This document shows positions 10,233-19,235 of a stretch of DNA of 64,000 nucleotides, piece after piece (position 1 is the stretch's first letter; every line of letters starts with the position of its first letter). The stretch lies in assembly GCA_019636375.1 (NCBI GenBank), contig JAHBXS010000001.1, positions 1,426,001-1,490,000 of the forward strand. The letters run 5' to 3'. The position numbers were made by a program, and so were the translations under genes. This DNA is from Pirellulaceae bacterium. GTDB lineage: Bacteria; Planctomycetota; Planctomycetia; Pirellulales; Pirellulaceae. The notes below the pieces were generated by a model, which was not told the DNA's origin, did not search any database, and saw nothing but the letters and a program-made list of their open reading frames with translations.

Positions 10233-11969
10233 CTACTTTTGAGGAAGCTCATAACACACCGCCTCCGACGCATTGCGAACATAGAGCCGATCGCCAACAA
10301 GAACCGGATGGTTCCAGGTCTTGCCGTTTAGAGCCTTGAATTTGTGCAACTCCCGATGCTCGTTCGGATTTGCCTCTACCAGCACCAAATCCCCCTTTTC
10401 GGAAATCACGACCAACAGCCCAGAATCGGCCAACAAGATCACTTGCCCCTTTCCATACCGACCGTCCTTCCACCGCCGACTACCGTCCTGCAAATCGATG
10501 CACACGAAAATCGAACCATCAAAACCATAGACACTACCTTCGAAAACAACGAAGTCATTAAAGTCCGGCTTGATCCCACGCGAAGTCCATACCTCCGTTG
10601 ACTCCCACCCCTCTTCCGTCCGCTGCAACTCAATCAAACGAGAACCGCTGACCTCGCTGGTAAAAAGTAACTGATTCGCCCAGACTACTGCGGGCTGCAA
10701 CGCCCGATAACCTGGCGTCTTAAACTCGTGCGAGTGTATTTTCTCACCCGTTTGCGGGTTGAAAAAAGTGACCCCATCACCACCGACAAACACCAACTGC
10801 TCCTCGTCAAAAAATTTTGTCAAATGCAGGGAACTGTAGGAGTCCTTGTCCGCCGGAACCGACCATCGCACAGCTCCCGAATCAACGTCAAACGCAATGA
10901 CTCCCCGGTCGTCCGGCCCTGCTGCATGGACAATCACCAAATCCCCAACAACCAGCGGCGAACACGAATAGCCCCACATCGGCGGCGGCAACTTCGTCAA
11001 CTCCCGCAAATCGACTTGCCATTGAATCTCCCCGTCTTCCGCAGCCAACTTTACCAACCAGCCTTCCGCTCCCAACGCAAACACACTTCCTGCGGCAATC
11101 GTCGGAGTGGCTCGCGGACCAAGCCCCCCTAAAGCATCAAAAAATCGTGACTCGATCTCGCGACTCCAGACTTCTGCCCCCGTATCGGCGTCATAACAGA
11201 CGATCGCTTCGAAATCTCCACGTTGTTCTTGTGTCAACAAAAACGAATCAGCGACCGCAAACGAAGACCAGGCCGGCCCGACCAAAACCCGCCACAATTC
11301 TTGCGGAGGTTGCCCCTTCCAATCCGCTGAAAACACCATCCCACGTTGCACGCCATCACGATCCGACCCCCGAAATCCAGACCACGCGGCATTCTGAAAC
11401 CCGCCGGACGTCGGCATTCGTTGGCCGCTACCAAGGGAGCGACCTTCGCGCGCCGCCAAAAATCGATCTTCGGGAGTCGGTTGCCAACGCCAAGAAAACC
11501 CAAAAGCGAAATCCCCCGTAGCACCATCGTTTTTCAACAACGAAGAAAAATTGGCCACCAGGAACGAACATAGAACCGCCACCACCGTTCGGCGAAACGT
11601 CAACCACCGCCCCAAAAAAATCAACACCACCGCGAACGCAGCGAGTGCCGTCGGGATCGTCAGCACCACCAACGGCGGCCCCAGCATGGTCTTGTCCATT
11701 AAAAATGCGGTGATCACCAATCCCAGATTGACACCCACCAACCCGACCAACCGCTCCACCCAAGTCGCTCGCGAAAACAAAACCCACCAAAACATAATCG
11801 CGATTCCGAGCAGGCCGGGCACAAACGACCCCACCATCCAAACCATCGGAATCTCCGGAAACCACAGGGTAAAATACCGGGCCAACAACATCGACGGCAC
11901 CAACACCGCCGGAATCCAAATCCTCAAGGGTCGATACTTCGAGACGCTTGTTTCTTGTACCTGTTCCAT
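10233..11969 (-). CDS. Membrane protein with PQQ-type (BamB-like) beta-propeller
   Basis: 578 residues. The first 150 or so hold five to six hydrophobic segments, and residues about 190-578 form a repeated beta-propeller. The repeats show the PQQ/BamB pattern: VCYDADTGAEVW, GEIQWQVDL, IAFDVDSGAVRW, CIDLQDGSRRW. Propellers of this class are usually extracytoplasmic. No cofactor-binding or catalytic residues can be named, so it may be a binding or scaffold protein. It is the third gene of an operon behind a BlaI repressor and an M56 sensor protease. The frame can be extended to a TTG directly after the upstream stop (12101), but the ATG at 11969 has GGTGA five bases ahead and begins just before the first membrane segment. 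The target of the operon is unknown. Confidence 0.75.
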   Translation of the reverse strand: MEQVQETSVSKYRPLRIWIPAVLVPSMLLARYFTLWFPEIPMVWMVGSFVPGLLGIAIMFWWVLFSRATWVERLVGLVGVNLGLVITAFLMDKTMLGPPLVVLTIPTALAAFAVVLIFLGRWLTFRRTVVAVLCSFLVANFSSLLKNDGATGDFAFGFSWRWQPTPEDRFLAAREGRSLGSGQRMPTSGGFQNAAWSGFRGSDRDGVQRGMVFSADWKGQPPQELWRVLVGPAWSSFAVADSFLLTQEQRGDFEAIVCYDADTGAEVWSREIESRFFDALGGLGPRATPTIAAGSVFALGAEGWLVKLAAEDGEIQWQVDLRELTKLPPPMWGYSCSPLVVGDLVIVHAAGPDDRGVIAFDVDSGAVRWSVPADKDSYSSLHLTKFFDEEQLVFVGGDGVTFFNPQTGEKIHSHEFKTPGYRALQPAVVWANQLLFTSEVSGSRLIELQRTEEGWESTEVWTSRGIKPDFNDFVVFEGSVYGFDGSIFVCIDLQDGSRRWKDGRYGKGQVILLADSGLLVVISEKGDLVLVEANPNEHRELHKFKALNGKTWNHPVLVGDRLYVRNASEAVCYELPQK

Positions 11970-12101
11970 TTTTTCACCAAACTCGGATTGATCTACGATA
12001 CTGGGGACATGCGTCGCCGTCGCAAAAACCATTGAACAGTCAATCGACGAAGTTAACAATCCCCTGTGACCGAGGACTTGCTCAATTTCAATCGGTTGCA
12101 A

Positions 12102-15100
12102 CTATCGCTTGATTTTCTCGGTTTCCCAGAATTCGAGGCGGCTGTCGGATAATCCCAGAACCAGACGCTTGGCATTCGGGGTGATGGCGATTGCGGTGCG
12201 ATTGGCGGTCGAAGTAGTGTGTTCGAAATCGACCGACCAGTCGTCAGTTGAATAGAAAGTCAACGGCGAGCCCTGTGTGGCTGCGGTCACAACGAGTTGA
12301 TTCGCTTCGCTCGCGTAACCCACCAGCGGATCGCGAATCTCGATTCGTTTGATTTCCTCCCCCGTTTCGGTAGCCAGGACAATGACTTCGTTATCCGTAG
12401 CGACCGCCAGCCAACTGCTATCAGAACCGAAAATCATGAATTTGATGCGATCTATTTTTTGCTCGAATAGAACACTTTTTTCGTTGGCATTAAAAACTCG
12501 CAACACTTTGTTTTGATTTTCGTAAACTGCGAAACAGTCTCCTTTTTTAGAAATTGCACCACCGTTAAAAAAGTATTCGTGACCGCCATCGACAGCACCT
12601 TTGAACAAAACCTCATTCAAACGCTGTTTGGTCTTTAAGTCGAAAGTCTGAACTCGATAACCGTCTTTTGTGTCTTGAACCAGCACTCTCAAAACTTGGC
12701 TTGGTGAATCAACTGAGATCGCGATTGGAATGACGAGAACTTCCTCCTCAGGCAGGGAAGCATTCAGAAATCGGTTGGCAAACCAGTTAAACTGAGAGGT
12801 GCGTGGATAGTAGGTGGCGATAAGTTCACGATCCGCGTTGGAATACGAATAGTTGGACAGTTCAAACCCCGACCGACCTTGGCGCAAAATCCAAAACGAT
12901 TCTTGAGATTGAGTTCGAATTAAGTTGGCGTAATTCAAGGCGGGGCCGGTTGTTCCATTCTTCCAATCGATAACACTCGTCGTGGCACCCCCCCGAGCAA
13001 CAACATGCGTTCCATCCTGACTAATATCCAAAACGTCGACTGTCTCCATAAATTTTCGATGAGAATCTTGCTCGATTTTAGACGGATCGATTTCCCAACG
13101 CATGACACCCGAACGCTCGCGAAAATCAATCAAGACCGCATCATTTTCCGGAGTGATTTCGATCTTCGAAGGGCCGGTCCTAACCCCACGGAATCGATGT
13201 TTCAATTCGCGTGCTCCTATATCGTAGATCAAGATTTCCCCTGAATTTCCTTGCTCGTTTGTGAAATCTCTTGGATAAACCAACACAGCCAACAGTGATT
13301 TGTCGTTCGTAGGCGTGGACACCGACCGAAATGACTTTTCTCCCTTTTCGATGATTTGACAATCACCTGACTCCAAATTGACTACTTGGAGTTGTTGATT
13401 GAGATTTCGAAAAACAAACCCATCTGGCAATTGCTGTGCAGTCCAGATTTCATTTCGCTCGCGATCAAAGTTACTCGCATTGGAGGAGCTTAGGGCCTGT
13501 AGGCTGGAGGGGAGCGGCAGACACGCGTTTTGCTTTGGATCGATAACGTATGAAATGTTGCCAAGGGCAAAAATGTTGTTGTTATGAAAATAAATTGCGT
13601 TAATCTGGCTATTCATTGGCGCAGGCATCGAGTTGATCGCGCGAAAAGGTTCAAGCTCGGCCAAATAACACCTGTTATAAGTCGTGAATGCCAGAGTTCG
13701 CTGATCATTCGAGAATGCAATCGCCGTTACCCGAATCGTAATATTTTTTGGTGTTCCGTCGTCGAAAGCAGCATCGTCTAGAACCAAAGAACCAAGGTGT
13801 TCCAGATTTTGATCAAACAATAAAATCTCCGGATCATCGCCTCCACTTTTGTTTACTGCCACGGCAAGTCGCCGTCCGTTACCTGACCAACTTAATTTGG
13901 ACAGCCAATTGTGTTGGTCTAAGGCAAATTTTGAAATGACTCGCTGCTCTTCTACGTTCCACAAATAAATTGCCTTTTCGCCAACAAATGCAATTCTCTT
14001 GCCGCTGGGATCAATCTCCCAATCGTCGGCCTCAGTAAGTTCGCCAAACGGGTTGATTTCTCCGAGCAAACGCACTCCCGGTTCCAATTCAACGAAGAGA
14101 TCGTCGTCTGCGAGGGTGAAAGCGTTGCCAGTGGCGGACATCGCCATCGAGTGCCAACTCGATCCAGGACGAAGCAACAAACAGCCCAAGAGAACGACGG
14201 GCAAGGCAATGATTGCTGCTCGCAGCAACCAACCCACCGGGGCTTCGACCGCACGGCGCGAAAGCAGTCGTTGAACGCGTGAGACGAATCCCGATCGAGT
14301 GGTCACAAATGGAGCAAACAGCACAATAGGGCTCGTCTTGGTTTTCAAATACCCGTCCCTTGCCGCCAACTCAAAACCGACCAATGACTGAGCATAACGA
14401 GTAATGGAATCGGGCAAATTCGCTTGGCCCGCAATCGCCACTTGATCGCAAGCCCGTTCACTGAGCAGACTCATGCGACTTACCAACCAGCGCACCAGCG
14501 GATGCCACGGAAACATACAAACAAAAACTTGCCCCAACAGCGACCACCAATGATCTCGGCGTTGCAAATGGGCCAGTTCGTGGGCAAACACCGAACTCCA
14601 TTCGACCTGTTTCACCTCCCGGTATTCACTCGGCAAAACAATGACCGGCGCACCCCAACACCAAATCATCGGCCGATCAATTGCAGTTGATTCGGCAAGA
14701 GCAACCGCTTTTTTCACCTTCATCGCTTGCGACATAACGTGCAGTTTTTCGATGAGCGTGTCATTATCTAATGGCCTGACCTGACTGCGCAGCCGCCATG
14801 ATGCCCAAACGCCAAGCATCAGGCGAAACAACAACCAACCACTCCACGCCAACCACAAGGCGAGCAAAACAACGCTCGCAGTCATAGGGCTTACCGTCCG
14901 TCTCGAAGTTGGTAGGGCAGGGGTGTTCTCTTCGTTCAAGCGACTCTCGGCCAGTTTTTCGATAAAGGTTCCATTTTCCGGGGTAGGGTCGACTTCCGTC
15001 ATCGGCTTATCGAACGTCAGATTATCCTCGACCAATAAATTTGGCGATTCAACGATGCGCTCTGACTGCGAATCTGCCGCCAAATTGAAATCGCTGTATC

Positions 15101-15407
15101 GAACAATGGGACCTGTTCGCTGAGACAGCATGGGTTCCGATTCTTTTTGCTGCCCATCAACCGCTACGGCATTGGACTGAGATGTCCGAAAAATCCCAAC
15201 ATCCAAAGTCCGCACCCCGATACTCAGCAGTGGAGTTCCCAGTGCGATCAACATTCCGCAAAGCAATGCGCAATGAGCCAACGACGACCGCCGTTCCCAG
15301 AGATAAGACACGGCGATTGAAAAAGTTAGGATAGCCGTGATTTGGAGAATCATCCAAGACCATTCTGACGAAATCAACAATGTTGGGTATTCTACAAACA
15401 AGTTCAT
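12102..15407 (-). CDS. BlaR1-type M56 membrane metallopeptidase with C-terminal WD40-like propeller
   Basis: 1101 residues. In BlaR1/MecR1 systems a membrane zinc protease senses a signal outside the cell and inactivates the BlaI repressor. Here membrane segments at about 17-35 and 45-64 precede the peptidase core, with the zinc motif HELAH at 276-280. SERACDQVAIAG downstream is the conserved M56 stretch, and a further membrane segment lies at about 390-412. Instead of a penicillin-binding domain, the outer 680 residues read as a WD40-like propeller: IYLWNVEEQRVISKF, LAVAVNKSGGDDPEILLFD, LEFWETEKIKR. The ATG at 15407 overlaps the TGA of the BlaI gene as ATGA. The natural ligand is therefore unlikely to be a beta-lactam recognised by the standard sensor, although an indirect response cannot be excluded. 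Confidence 0.85.
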   Translation of the reverse strand: MNLFVEYPTLLISSEWSWMILQITAILTFSIAVSYLWERRSSLAHCALLCGMLIALGTPLLSIGVRTLDVGIFRTSQSNAVAVDGQQKESEPMLSQRTGPIVRYSDFNLAADSQSERIVESPNLLVEDNLTFDKPMTEVDPTPENGTFIEKLAESRLNEENTPALPTSRRTVSPMTASVVLLALWLAWSGWLLFRLMLGVWASWRLRSQVRPLDNDTLIEKLHVMSQAMKVKKAVALAESTAIDRPMIWCWGAPVIVLPSEYREVKQVEWSSVFAHELAHLQRRDHWWSLLGQVFVCMFPWHPLVRWLVSRMSLLSERACDQVAIAGQANLPDSITRYAQSLVGFELAARDGYLKTKTSPIVLFAPFVTTRSGFVSRVQRLLSRRAVEAPVGWLLRAAIIALPVVLLGCLLLRPGSSWHSMAMSATGNAFTLADDDLFVELEPGVRLLGEINPFGELTEADDWEIDPSGKRIAFVGEKAIYLWNVEEQRVISKFALDQHNWLSKLSWSGNGRRLAVAVNKSGGDDPEILLFDQNLEHLGSLVLDDAAFDDGTPKNITIRVTAIAFSNDQRTLAFTTYNRCYLAELEPFRAINSMPAPMNSQINAIYFHNNNIFALGNISYVIDPKQNACLPLPSSLQALSSSNASNFDRERNEIWTAQQLPDGFVFRNLNQQLQVVNLESGDCQIIEKGEKSFRSVSTPTNDKSLLAVLVYPRDFTNEQGNSGEILIYDIGARELKHRFRGVRTGPSKIEITPENDAVLIDFRERSGVMRWEIDPSKIEQDSHRKFMETVDVLDISQDGTHVVARGGATTSVIDWKNGTTGPALNYANLIRTQSQESFWILRQGRSGFELSNYSYSNADRELIATYYPRTSQFNWFANRFLNASLPEEEVLVIPIAISVDSPSQVLRVLVQDTKDGYRVQTFDLKTKQRLNEVLFKGAVDGGHEYFFNGGAISKKGDCFAVYENQNKVLRVFNANEKSVLFEQKIDRIKFMIFGSDSSWLAVATDNEVIVLATETGEEIKRIEIRDPLVGYASEANQLVVTAATQGSPLTFYSTDDWSVDFEHTTSTANRTAIAITPNAKRLVLGLSDSRLEFWETEKIKR

Positions 15408-15799
15408 GATTGATTCTCCCGTTGTTTGTCTTCGATCATTTGTTTGAGCGTTTCCAAATCAGTGTCTGAGATTCGTTTGTCACCCAGCAGTGATTCGAAC
15501 AACAGCTTTTTGTCGCCACCAAAAGTCCGCTTTACGAACTCGCGCAAGCTCGCCCCAGCCGCTTCGCGCCGCGACTTGGCCGCGTGATACCGATAAGCCC
15601 GGCCTTCTTTTTTGGGTTTCACCCACCCGGCCCGTTCCAGTGTTTGGAGCGTGGACAGAATCGTCGTATATGCTAATTGCTTCTCGCCCCGATTAACGCG
15701 ATCCAGAACTTCTTGGACGGTTAATCCCCCATCATCCCACAGCATCTTCAGAATCTGCCGCTGCATCTCGCCCAATTGATCCACTGCCTTTTTTGCCAT
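15404..15799 (-). CDS. BlaI/MecI/CopY-family transcriptional repressor
   Basis: 131 residues, the usual size. The winged helix (about 5-80) carries LGEMQRQILKMLWDDG, TVQEVLDRV and TILSTLQTLERAGWV, typical of BlaI. The C-terminal part (about 85-131) is the dimerisation and cleavage region. Repressors of this family bind palindromic operators as dimers and are removed by proteolysis through the partner M56 protease, encoded immediately downstream with a 4-base overlap. The palindrome centred at 15840, 33 bases upstream of the start, is the likely autoregulatory operator. Which genes beyond its own operon it controls is unknown. Confidence 0.92.
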   Translation of the reverse strand: MAKKAVDQLGEMQRQILKMLWDDGGLTVQEVLDRVNRGEKQLAYTTILSTLQTLERAGWVKPKKEGRAYRYHAAKSRREAAGASLREFVKRTFGGDKKLLFESLLGDKRISDTDLETLKQMIEDKQRENQS

Positions 15800-15831
15800 T
15801 CTACGACTCGCCTATTCAATGCCTGTGCTTA

Positions 15832-15848
15832 TACTATTGCCAATGGTA
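15832..15848. promoter_or_regulatory. Putative BlaI operator
   Basis: TACTATTGCCAATGGTA is an odd-length palindrome about a central C in which seven of eight base pairs match (TAC-ATTG-C-CAAT-GTA). It lies 33 bases upstream of the BlaI start. The outer TAC/GTA half-sites agree with the TAC-rich half-sites of BlaI-family operators. That it is bound by this repressor is inference from position and symmetry. Confidence 0.55.
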
Positions 15849-15964
15849 CTAGGTTAAGCAGTATTTGTCAATCCCCAGATTCAGTTCTGCTAAGGACTCA
15901 TTCAAACGGCTTCACAGAAAACTTTGCGATAGCCTATGTCGTCTGACTGAAAACGGAAGATCGC

Positions 15965-16075
15965 CGATATCCTTTGATACCCAATTCTTCTTAGCGTCTT
16001 TGCACGCGACCTAGATCGGGAGGGGTGCGTGCAAAGACGCCAAGCCGCAAAGAAGAATTGGATATCCAGGAATAT
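15965..16075. repeat. Long imperfect inverted repeat with a 14-bp perfect core
   Basis: The inner arms 15994-16007 (GCGTCTTTGCACGC) and 16027-16040 are perfect reverse complements around a 19-base loop. The outer arms 15981-15992 and 16050-16061 (CCAATTCTTCTT) are again perfect. Beyond them, 15965-15980 and 16062-16075 still resemble each other. The whole can fold into a stem of about 40 pairs with one internal bulge. It sits between the BlaI operator and the primase-domain gene. The core resembles the palindrome at 31590-31651, so I read it as a member of a dispersed extragenic repeat family. The rest of 15849-16267 holds nothing else I recognise, apart from a single repeat arm at 16149-16163 identical to 31594-31608. 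Confidence 0.8.
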
Positions 16076-16267
16076 CGCCAATGATTCTTTCTCAATTGGT
16101 CGGGATGGCTTAGGCCAAAGGTCTGAAGCAGTTTAAATAAGGCTCTTTGCGACTTTGCGCGCAGCCTTTCGGAGTTACCATCATTGACACAGAAATTGTA
16201 TATTGAAAGGGGAAAACTGGTTGTTACCACGCCGCTGAATTGTTCGAATTTTCCCAAAAAAGGACTG

Positions 16268-17542
16268 ATGAAACAGAAAGGTGCATTTCGCATGTTTCAA
16301 TTCTCGGTAACCCAAAAATCGTCGGTCGAGCAAAAGATTGCATTGTTCCGCTCGTTGTTTCGTGGGCGGGAGGATGTTTATCCGCAGCGGTTTGAAAGCC
16401 GCACGACTGGCAAATTGGGTTACTCGCCGGCTTGTGCCCACGAGTGGGTGCGAGGCGTTTGCGAAAAACCGCGCATCAAGTGTGCTCAATTCCCGCATCG
16501 AAAATTCTTACCCGTGACCGAAGATGTGATCCGCTGGCATCTAACCGGAGTGGATGATCGAGGGACGAATTTCGTGGCGGGCGTTTATCCGATGCTGCTC
16601 GATGAGACTTGTTTCTTCTTGGCGATGGATTTGGATAAGGCCACCTGGCAGCAGGACGCCCAGGCGATTTTGGAAACTTGTCGGCAACTCGAAGTGCCCG
16701 CCAGCTTGGAACGATCTCGGTCGGGGAACGGCGGGCATTTGTGGATATTCTTTCAACAGGCAATCTCTGCCGCACTCGCCCGTAGATTGGGAACTCACAT
16801 CCTGACCGAAACCATGGATCGCCGCCCCGACATCGGACTCGATTCGTACGATCGGTTGTTTCCCAATCAAGATACATTGCCTAAGGGCGGATTTGGCAAC
16901 CTGATCGCGCTGCCGCTTCAAAAAAGGCCGCGAAGTTTGGGGAATTGCGTGTTTATTGACCATCAACGTCAGCCGTACGCTGACCAATGGGAGTTTTTAT
17001 CATCGGTGAATCGACTCTCGGCTGCAAGAGTCCAGCAGATCGTGGATCAGGCATCGCGCTGTGGCCGCGTTGTGGGAGTACGAATGGCTGCGATTGACGA
17101 GGATGATCCTGAACCGTGGTCGAAGCCACCGAAACGAAAAATGTTAGGTTTGGGCTTGAGAGAGTCGTTGCCAGTTAGACTCAAAATCACCTTGGCCGAC
17201 ATGGTGTATGTCGAAAAGCAGAGCCTGCCACCAGCACTGCGAAACCAGTTACTGCGTGTGGCGGCGTTTCAGAACCCCGAATTCTACAAAGCCCAAGCGA
17301 TGCGGCTTCCCACGTTTGGCAAACCGAGAATCATTTGTTGCGCTGAAGAGCATTCACACCATTTGGCGATCCCGCGCGGCTGCCTGGAAGATGTTTTGAC
17401 ACTGCTCGGTGAACTCGGTATCGACGTTGCGATTGAAGACGAGCGTCAACAAGGCCAGCCGCTCGATGTGGTTTTTCAAGGCCAACTTCGGCCATCGCAA
17501 TTGACGGCAGCCCGGAAAATGCTCGAAAATGATTCCCGGTAG
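16268..17542 (+). CDS. TOTE-type archaeo-eukaryotic primase domain protein lacking its helicase
   Basis: 424 residues. From VEQKIALFRSLFRGRED to LDVVFQGQLRPSQ it follows the archaeo-eukaryotic primase (PrimPol) family known from TOTE conflict systems. The metal-binding pair is D121/D123 in AMDLDK, the conserved histidine is H157 in SGNGGHLWIFF, and DSYDRLFPNQDTLPKGGFGN is the third conserved block. Four cysteines in CAHEWVRGVCEKPRIKC give a zinc-knuckle-like N-terminus. In the relatives I know, the chain continues directly into an SF2 helicase. Here it stops at LTAARKMLENDSR, just before the expected Walker A. The remaining domain looks intact. The ATG at 16268 has AAGGA just upstream; ATG 16292 or TTG 16184 are alternatives. 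The next gene starts inside its last codons. Confidence 0.75.
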   Translation: MKQKGAFRMFQFSVTQKSSVEQKIALFRSLFRGREDVYPQRFESRTTGKLGYSPACAHEWVRGVCEKPRIKCAQFPHRKFLPVTEDVIRWHLTGVDDRGTNFVAGVYPMLLDETCFFLAMDLDKATWQQDAQAILETCRQLEVPASLERSRSGNGGHLWIFFQQAISAALARRLGTHILTETMDRRPDIGLDSYDRLFPNQDTLPKGGFGNLIALPLQKRPRSLGNCVFIDHQRQPYADQWEFLSSVNRLSAARVQQIVDQASRCGRVVGVRMAAIDEDDPEPWSKPPKRKMLGLGLRESLPVRLKITLADMVYVEKQSLPPALRNQLLRVAAFQNPEFYKAQAMRLPTFGKPRIICCAEEHSHHLAIPRGCLEDVLTLLGELGIDVAIEDERQQGQPLDVVFQGQLRPSQLTAARKMLENDSR

Positions 17543-18053
17543 TGCAGTTCCGGGCTGGCCGGTCGAGGTTCCGTTGCCGGTCGATCCACAGTGGAAGAAT
17601 CAATACGCTGCCAGTGTGCGGCGACTGGTTCGCGATGGCGTGGCTGCACCGCTGGCCAAGTTGTTCGTCCACGTCGCACGTCCGTTTGATGCCAATCAGG
17701 AAGGAATCAAACGAGCGCGAAGTGCCAGCGAAGCGTTCTTGTTTCGTCGGCTGGAAACGTTGCCGGAAACCGTCGGTCGTTTTCAATTGAATGCCAATTT
17801 GTCGATCCCTTTTGACGGCTGGGGCAATATGGAGGTGGACTTACTGTGTGCTGAACTTAAATTGGTCATCGAACTCGATGGCGGCCAGCATTTGGGGAGC
17901 GAAGAAGCCTACCGTCGCGACCGCCGCAAAGACGCCTTGCTTCAAGAACACGGCTACTTTGTACTCCGTTTCCTAGCAACGGACATCGGCCAATATCTCG
18001 ACTCGATACTCGACACAATTTTGCGGACGATGGCTCATCGATCAAAGCGGTAA
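17529..18053 (+). CDS. DUF559-type endonuclease-like protein
   Basis: 174 residues. The C-terminal 80 match the DUF559/very-short-patch-repair-like nuclease fold: MEVDLL with D104, then VIELDGGQH with E115, D117 and Q120, followed by RRDRRKDALLQEHGYFVLRF. This is the PD-(D/E)xK-like core expected to bind metal and cut DNA. The N-terminal 90 residues (PLPVDPQWKNQY, ARSASEAFLFRRLETLPET) look like a conserved extension of the same family. The ATG at 17529 overlaps the end of the primase gene by 14 bases, suggesting coupled translation. With the primase domain and the AlkD-like gene it forms a compact DNA-processing cluster. Nuclease activity is inferred from residues, and no partner methylase is present. 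Confidence 0.75.
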   Translation: MIPGSAVPGWPVEVPLPVDPQWKNQYAASVRRLVRDGVAAPLAKLFVHVARPFDANQEGIKRARSASEAFLFRRLETLPETVGRFQLNANLSIPFDGWGNMEVDLLCAELKLVIELDGGQHLGSEEAYRRDRRKDALLQEHGYFVLRFLATDIGQYLDSILDTILRTMAHRSKR

Positions 18054-18110
18054 ATTGACTCAGCTCAAGTTGTCCGGAATCCCCGACGCGATTACAATAC
18101 GTGATTTAGC

Positions 18111-18854
18111 ATGGTCAGGAAATCGAGCACCACGACAGAGAAAACGGGTACTGCGTTGGATATCGAGCGGGCGTTAAGGCGTGTAGCGAGATCCGACAAG
18201 GCCGATTTTCTGCCGCGATTTTTTCAGTGTCACCCAGGTGGCTATGGCGAGGGAGATCGATTTTTGGGTGTCGTCGTCCCCGACCAGCGACGGGTGGCAC
18301 GCGAATGGCGATCTTTGCCCGAAAATGAAATTCGCAAACTGCTTGGTTCGCAGTGGCACGAATGCCGACTCACGGGACTGTTTATTCTCGCCGATCAATT
18401 TCAGAGGAGCAGTGAACCCGACTCGACTCGAATTTTCGAACTGATGCTCGATTGTTTTGCAGGCGTCAACAACTGGGACTTGGTCGACACGGCAGGCCCC
18501 AAGATCGCTGGCCCGTGGTTGGCCGACAAGAAATCACGGCAGAAATTGTTGATGACCTGGGCCAAATCCGGCCAGTTGTGGTATCAGCGACTGGCGATGG
18601 TTTCCACGCTGACGTTGATCAAGCGAGACGAATACGACTGGACAACACGACTAGCAACCAAATTCCTCGATCATCCGCACGACTTGATCCATAAAGCGAC
18701 CGGCTGGATGCTGCGCGAAATGGGCAACCGCAGCAAGCCACACTTACTGGACTTCCTCGACCGCCATGCCACCCGAATGCCGCGCACCATGTTGCGATAC
18801 TCCATCGAAAAGCTACCCGAACCCATGCGACAAGCGTATCTGAAATTGCGGTAA
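18111..18854 (+). CDS. DNA alkylation repair protein, AlkD-like HEAT-repeat glycosylase
   Basis: 247 residues. It matches the AlkD/AlkC-type family that removes alkylated bases by a non-flipping mechanism. NNWDLVDTAGPKIAG contains W122 and D126 with the spacing of the catalytic W109/D113 of Bacillus AlkD. LWYQRLAMVSTL, HDLIHKATGWMLREMGNRSK and MPRTMLRYSIEKL are the conserved HEAT helices. The ATG at 18111 is 57 bases after the nuclease gene on the same strand, so an operon is likely. It is the only gene of the cluster with a clear repair function and hints that the primase and nuclease neighbours act on damaged DNA, though chance neighbourhood cannot be excluded. Confidence 0.85.
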   Translation: MVRKSSTTTEKTGTALDIERALRRVARSDKADFLPRFFQCHPGGYGEGDRFLGVVVPDQRRVAREWRSLPENEIRKLLGSQWHECRLTGLFILADQFQRSSEPDSTRIFELMLDCFAGVNNWDLVDTAGPKIAGPWLADKKSRQKLLMTWAKSGQLWYQRLAMVSTLTLIKRDEYDWTTRLATKFLDHPHDLIHKATGWMLREMGNRSKPHLLDFLDRHATRMPRTMLRYSIEKLPEPMRQAYLKLR

Positions 18855-19235
18855 TCGATAAAGGGTAACCGTTCGCGGAATCTGTTCGATTTGCTTGAAA
18901 TTGGCGGAATGTTGGAGTATACGCTTTAGCGTGCCGCGCAATCGGTTTTAGCTTTTAAGACGAGGAGCACGCTCAAGCGTGGACTCCAACCGTCTCGTCA
19001 ACGGTTACGATAAAGGTAAGTACGCACTGCGGATTGTCTTTTGCGATTAAATCGCCGATAGACTCTAAGTCAGTGACCGTTTGTGGTGATGGCGATTCAA
19101 GTAGTTCCAGCCGATCGTGTTTGAGCGTCATCCATTTGCTCCGCTGTCAATGTTCCTTGCCGGACTAACATCCGCTGACAATCATATTCCCTGCTAAGTC
19201 TGCGGTCGTAATGAGAAACGGAGAACGAAGGAAGT
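18855..19235. other. Intergenic region between convergent genes
   Basis: 381 bases between the AlkD-like gene and the DUF1501 gene, which converge. It contains the inverted repeat at 18911-18990. A 52-codon minus-strand frame (18973-19131) runs into the repeat and has no family resemblance. The stretch 19080-19200 reads on the minus strand as short peptide-like fragments in two frames and could be a gene relic, but I cannot assign it. Confidence 0.35.
18911..18990. repeat. Inverted repeat, 24-bp arms
   Basis: Arms 18911-18934 and 18967-18990 are reverse complements at 21 of 24 positions, around a 32-base loop. Each arm has an inner palindrome of the form ACGCTTGAGCGT. Placed between two convergent genes, it could act as a bidirectional terminator or be a REP-like extragenic element. 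Confidence 0.75.

Noticed and set aside
15965-16075. CRISPR-like or tRNA-like structure
   Set aside because: Only one inverted pair is present with no direct repeat series, and no cloverleaf can be drawn.
16184-16267. TTG start giving a longer primase-domain protein
   Set aside because: The added residues do not match the family N-terminus, and ATG 16268 has its own ribosome-binding site.
18973-19131. 52-codon minus-strand frame in the intergenic region
   Set aside because: It ends inside an inverted repeat, has no ribosome-binding site and no recognisable family.
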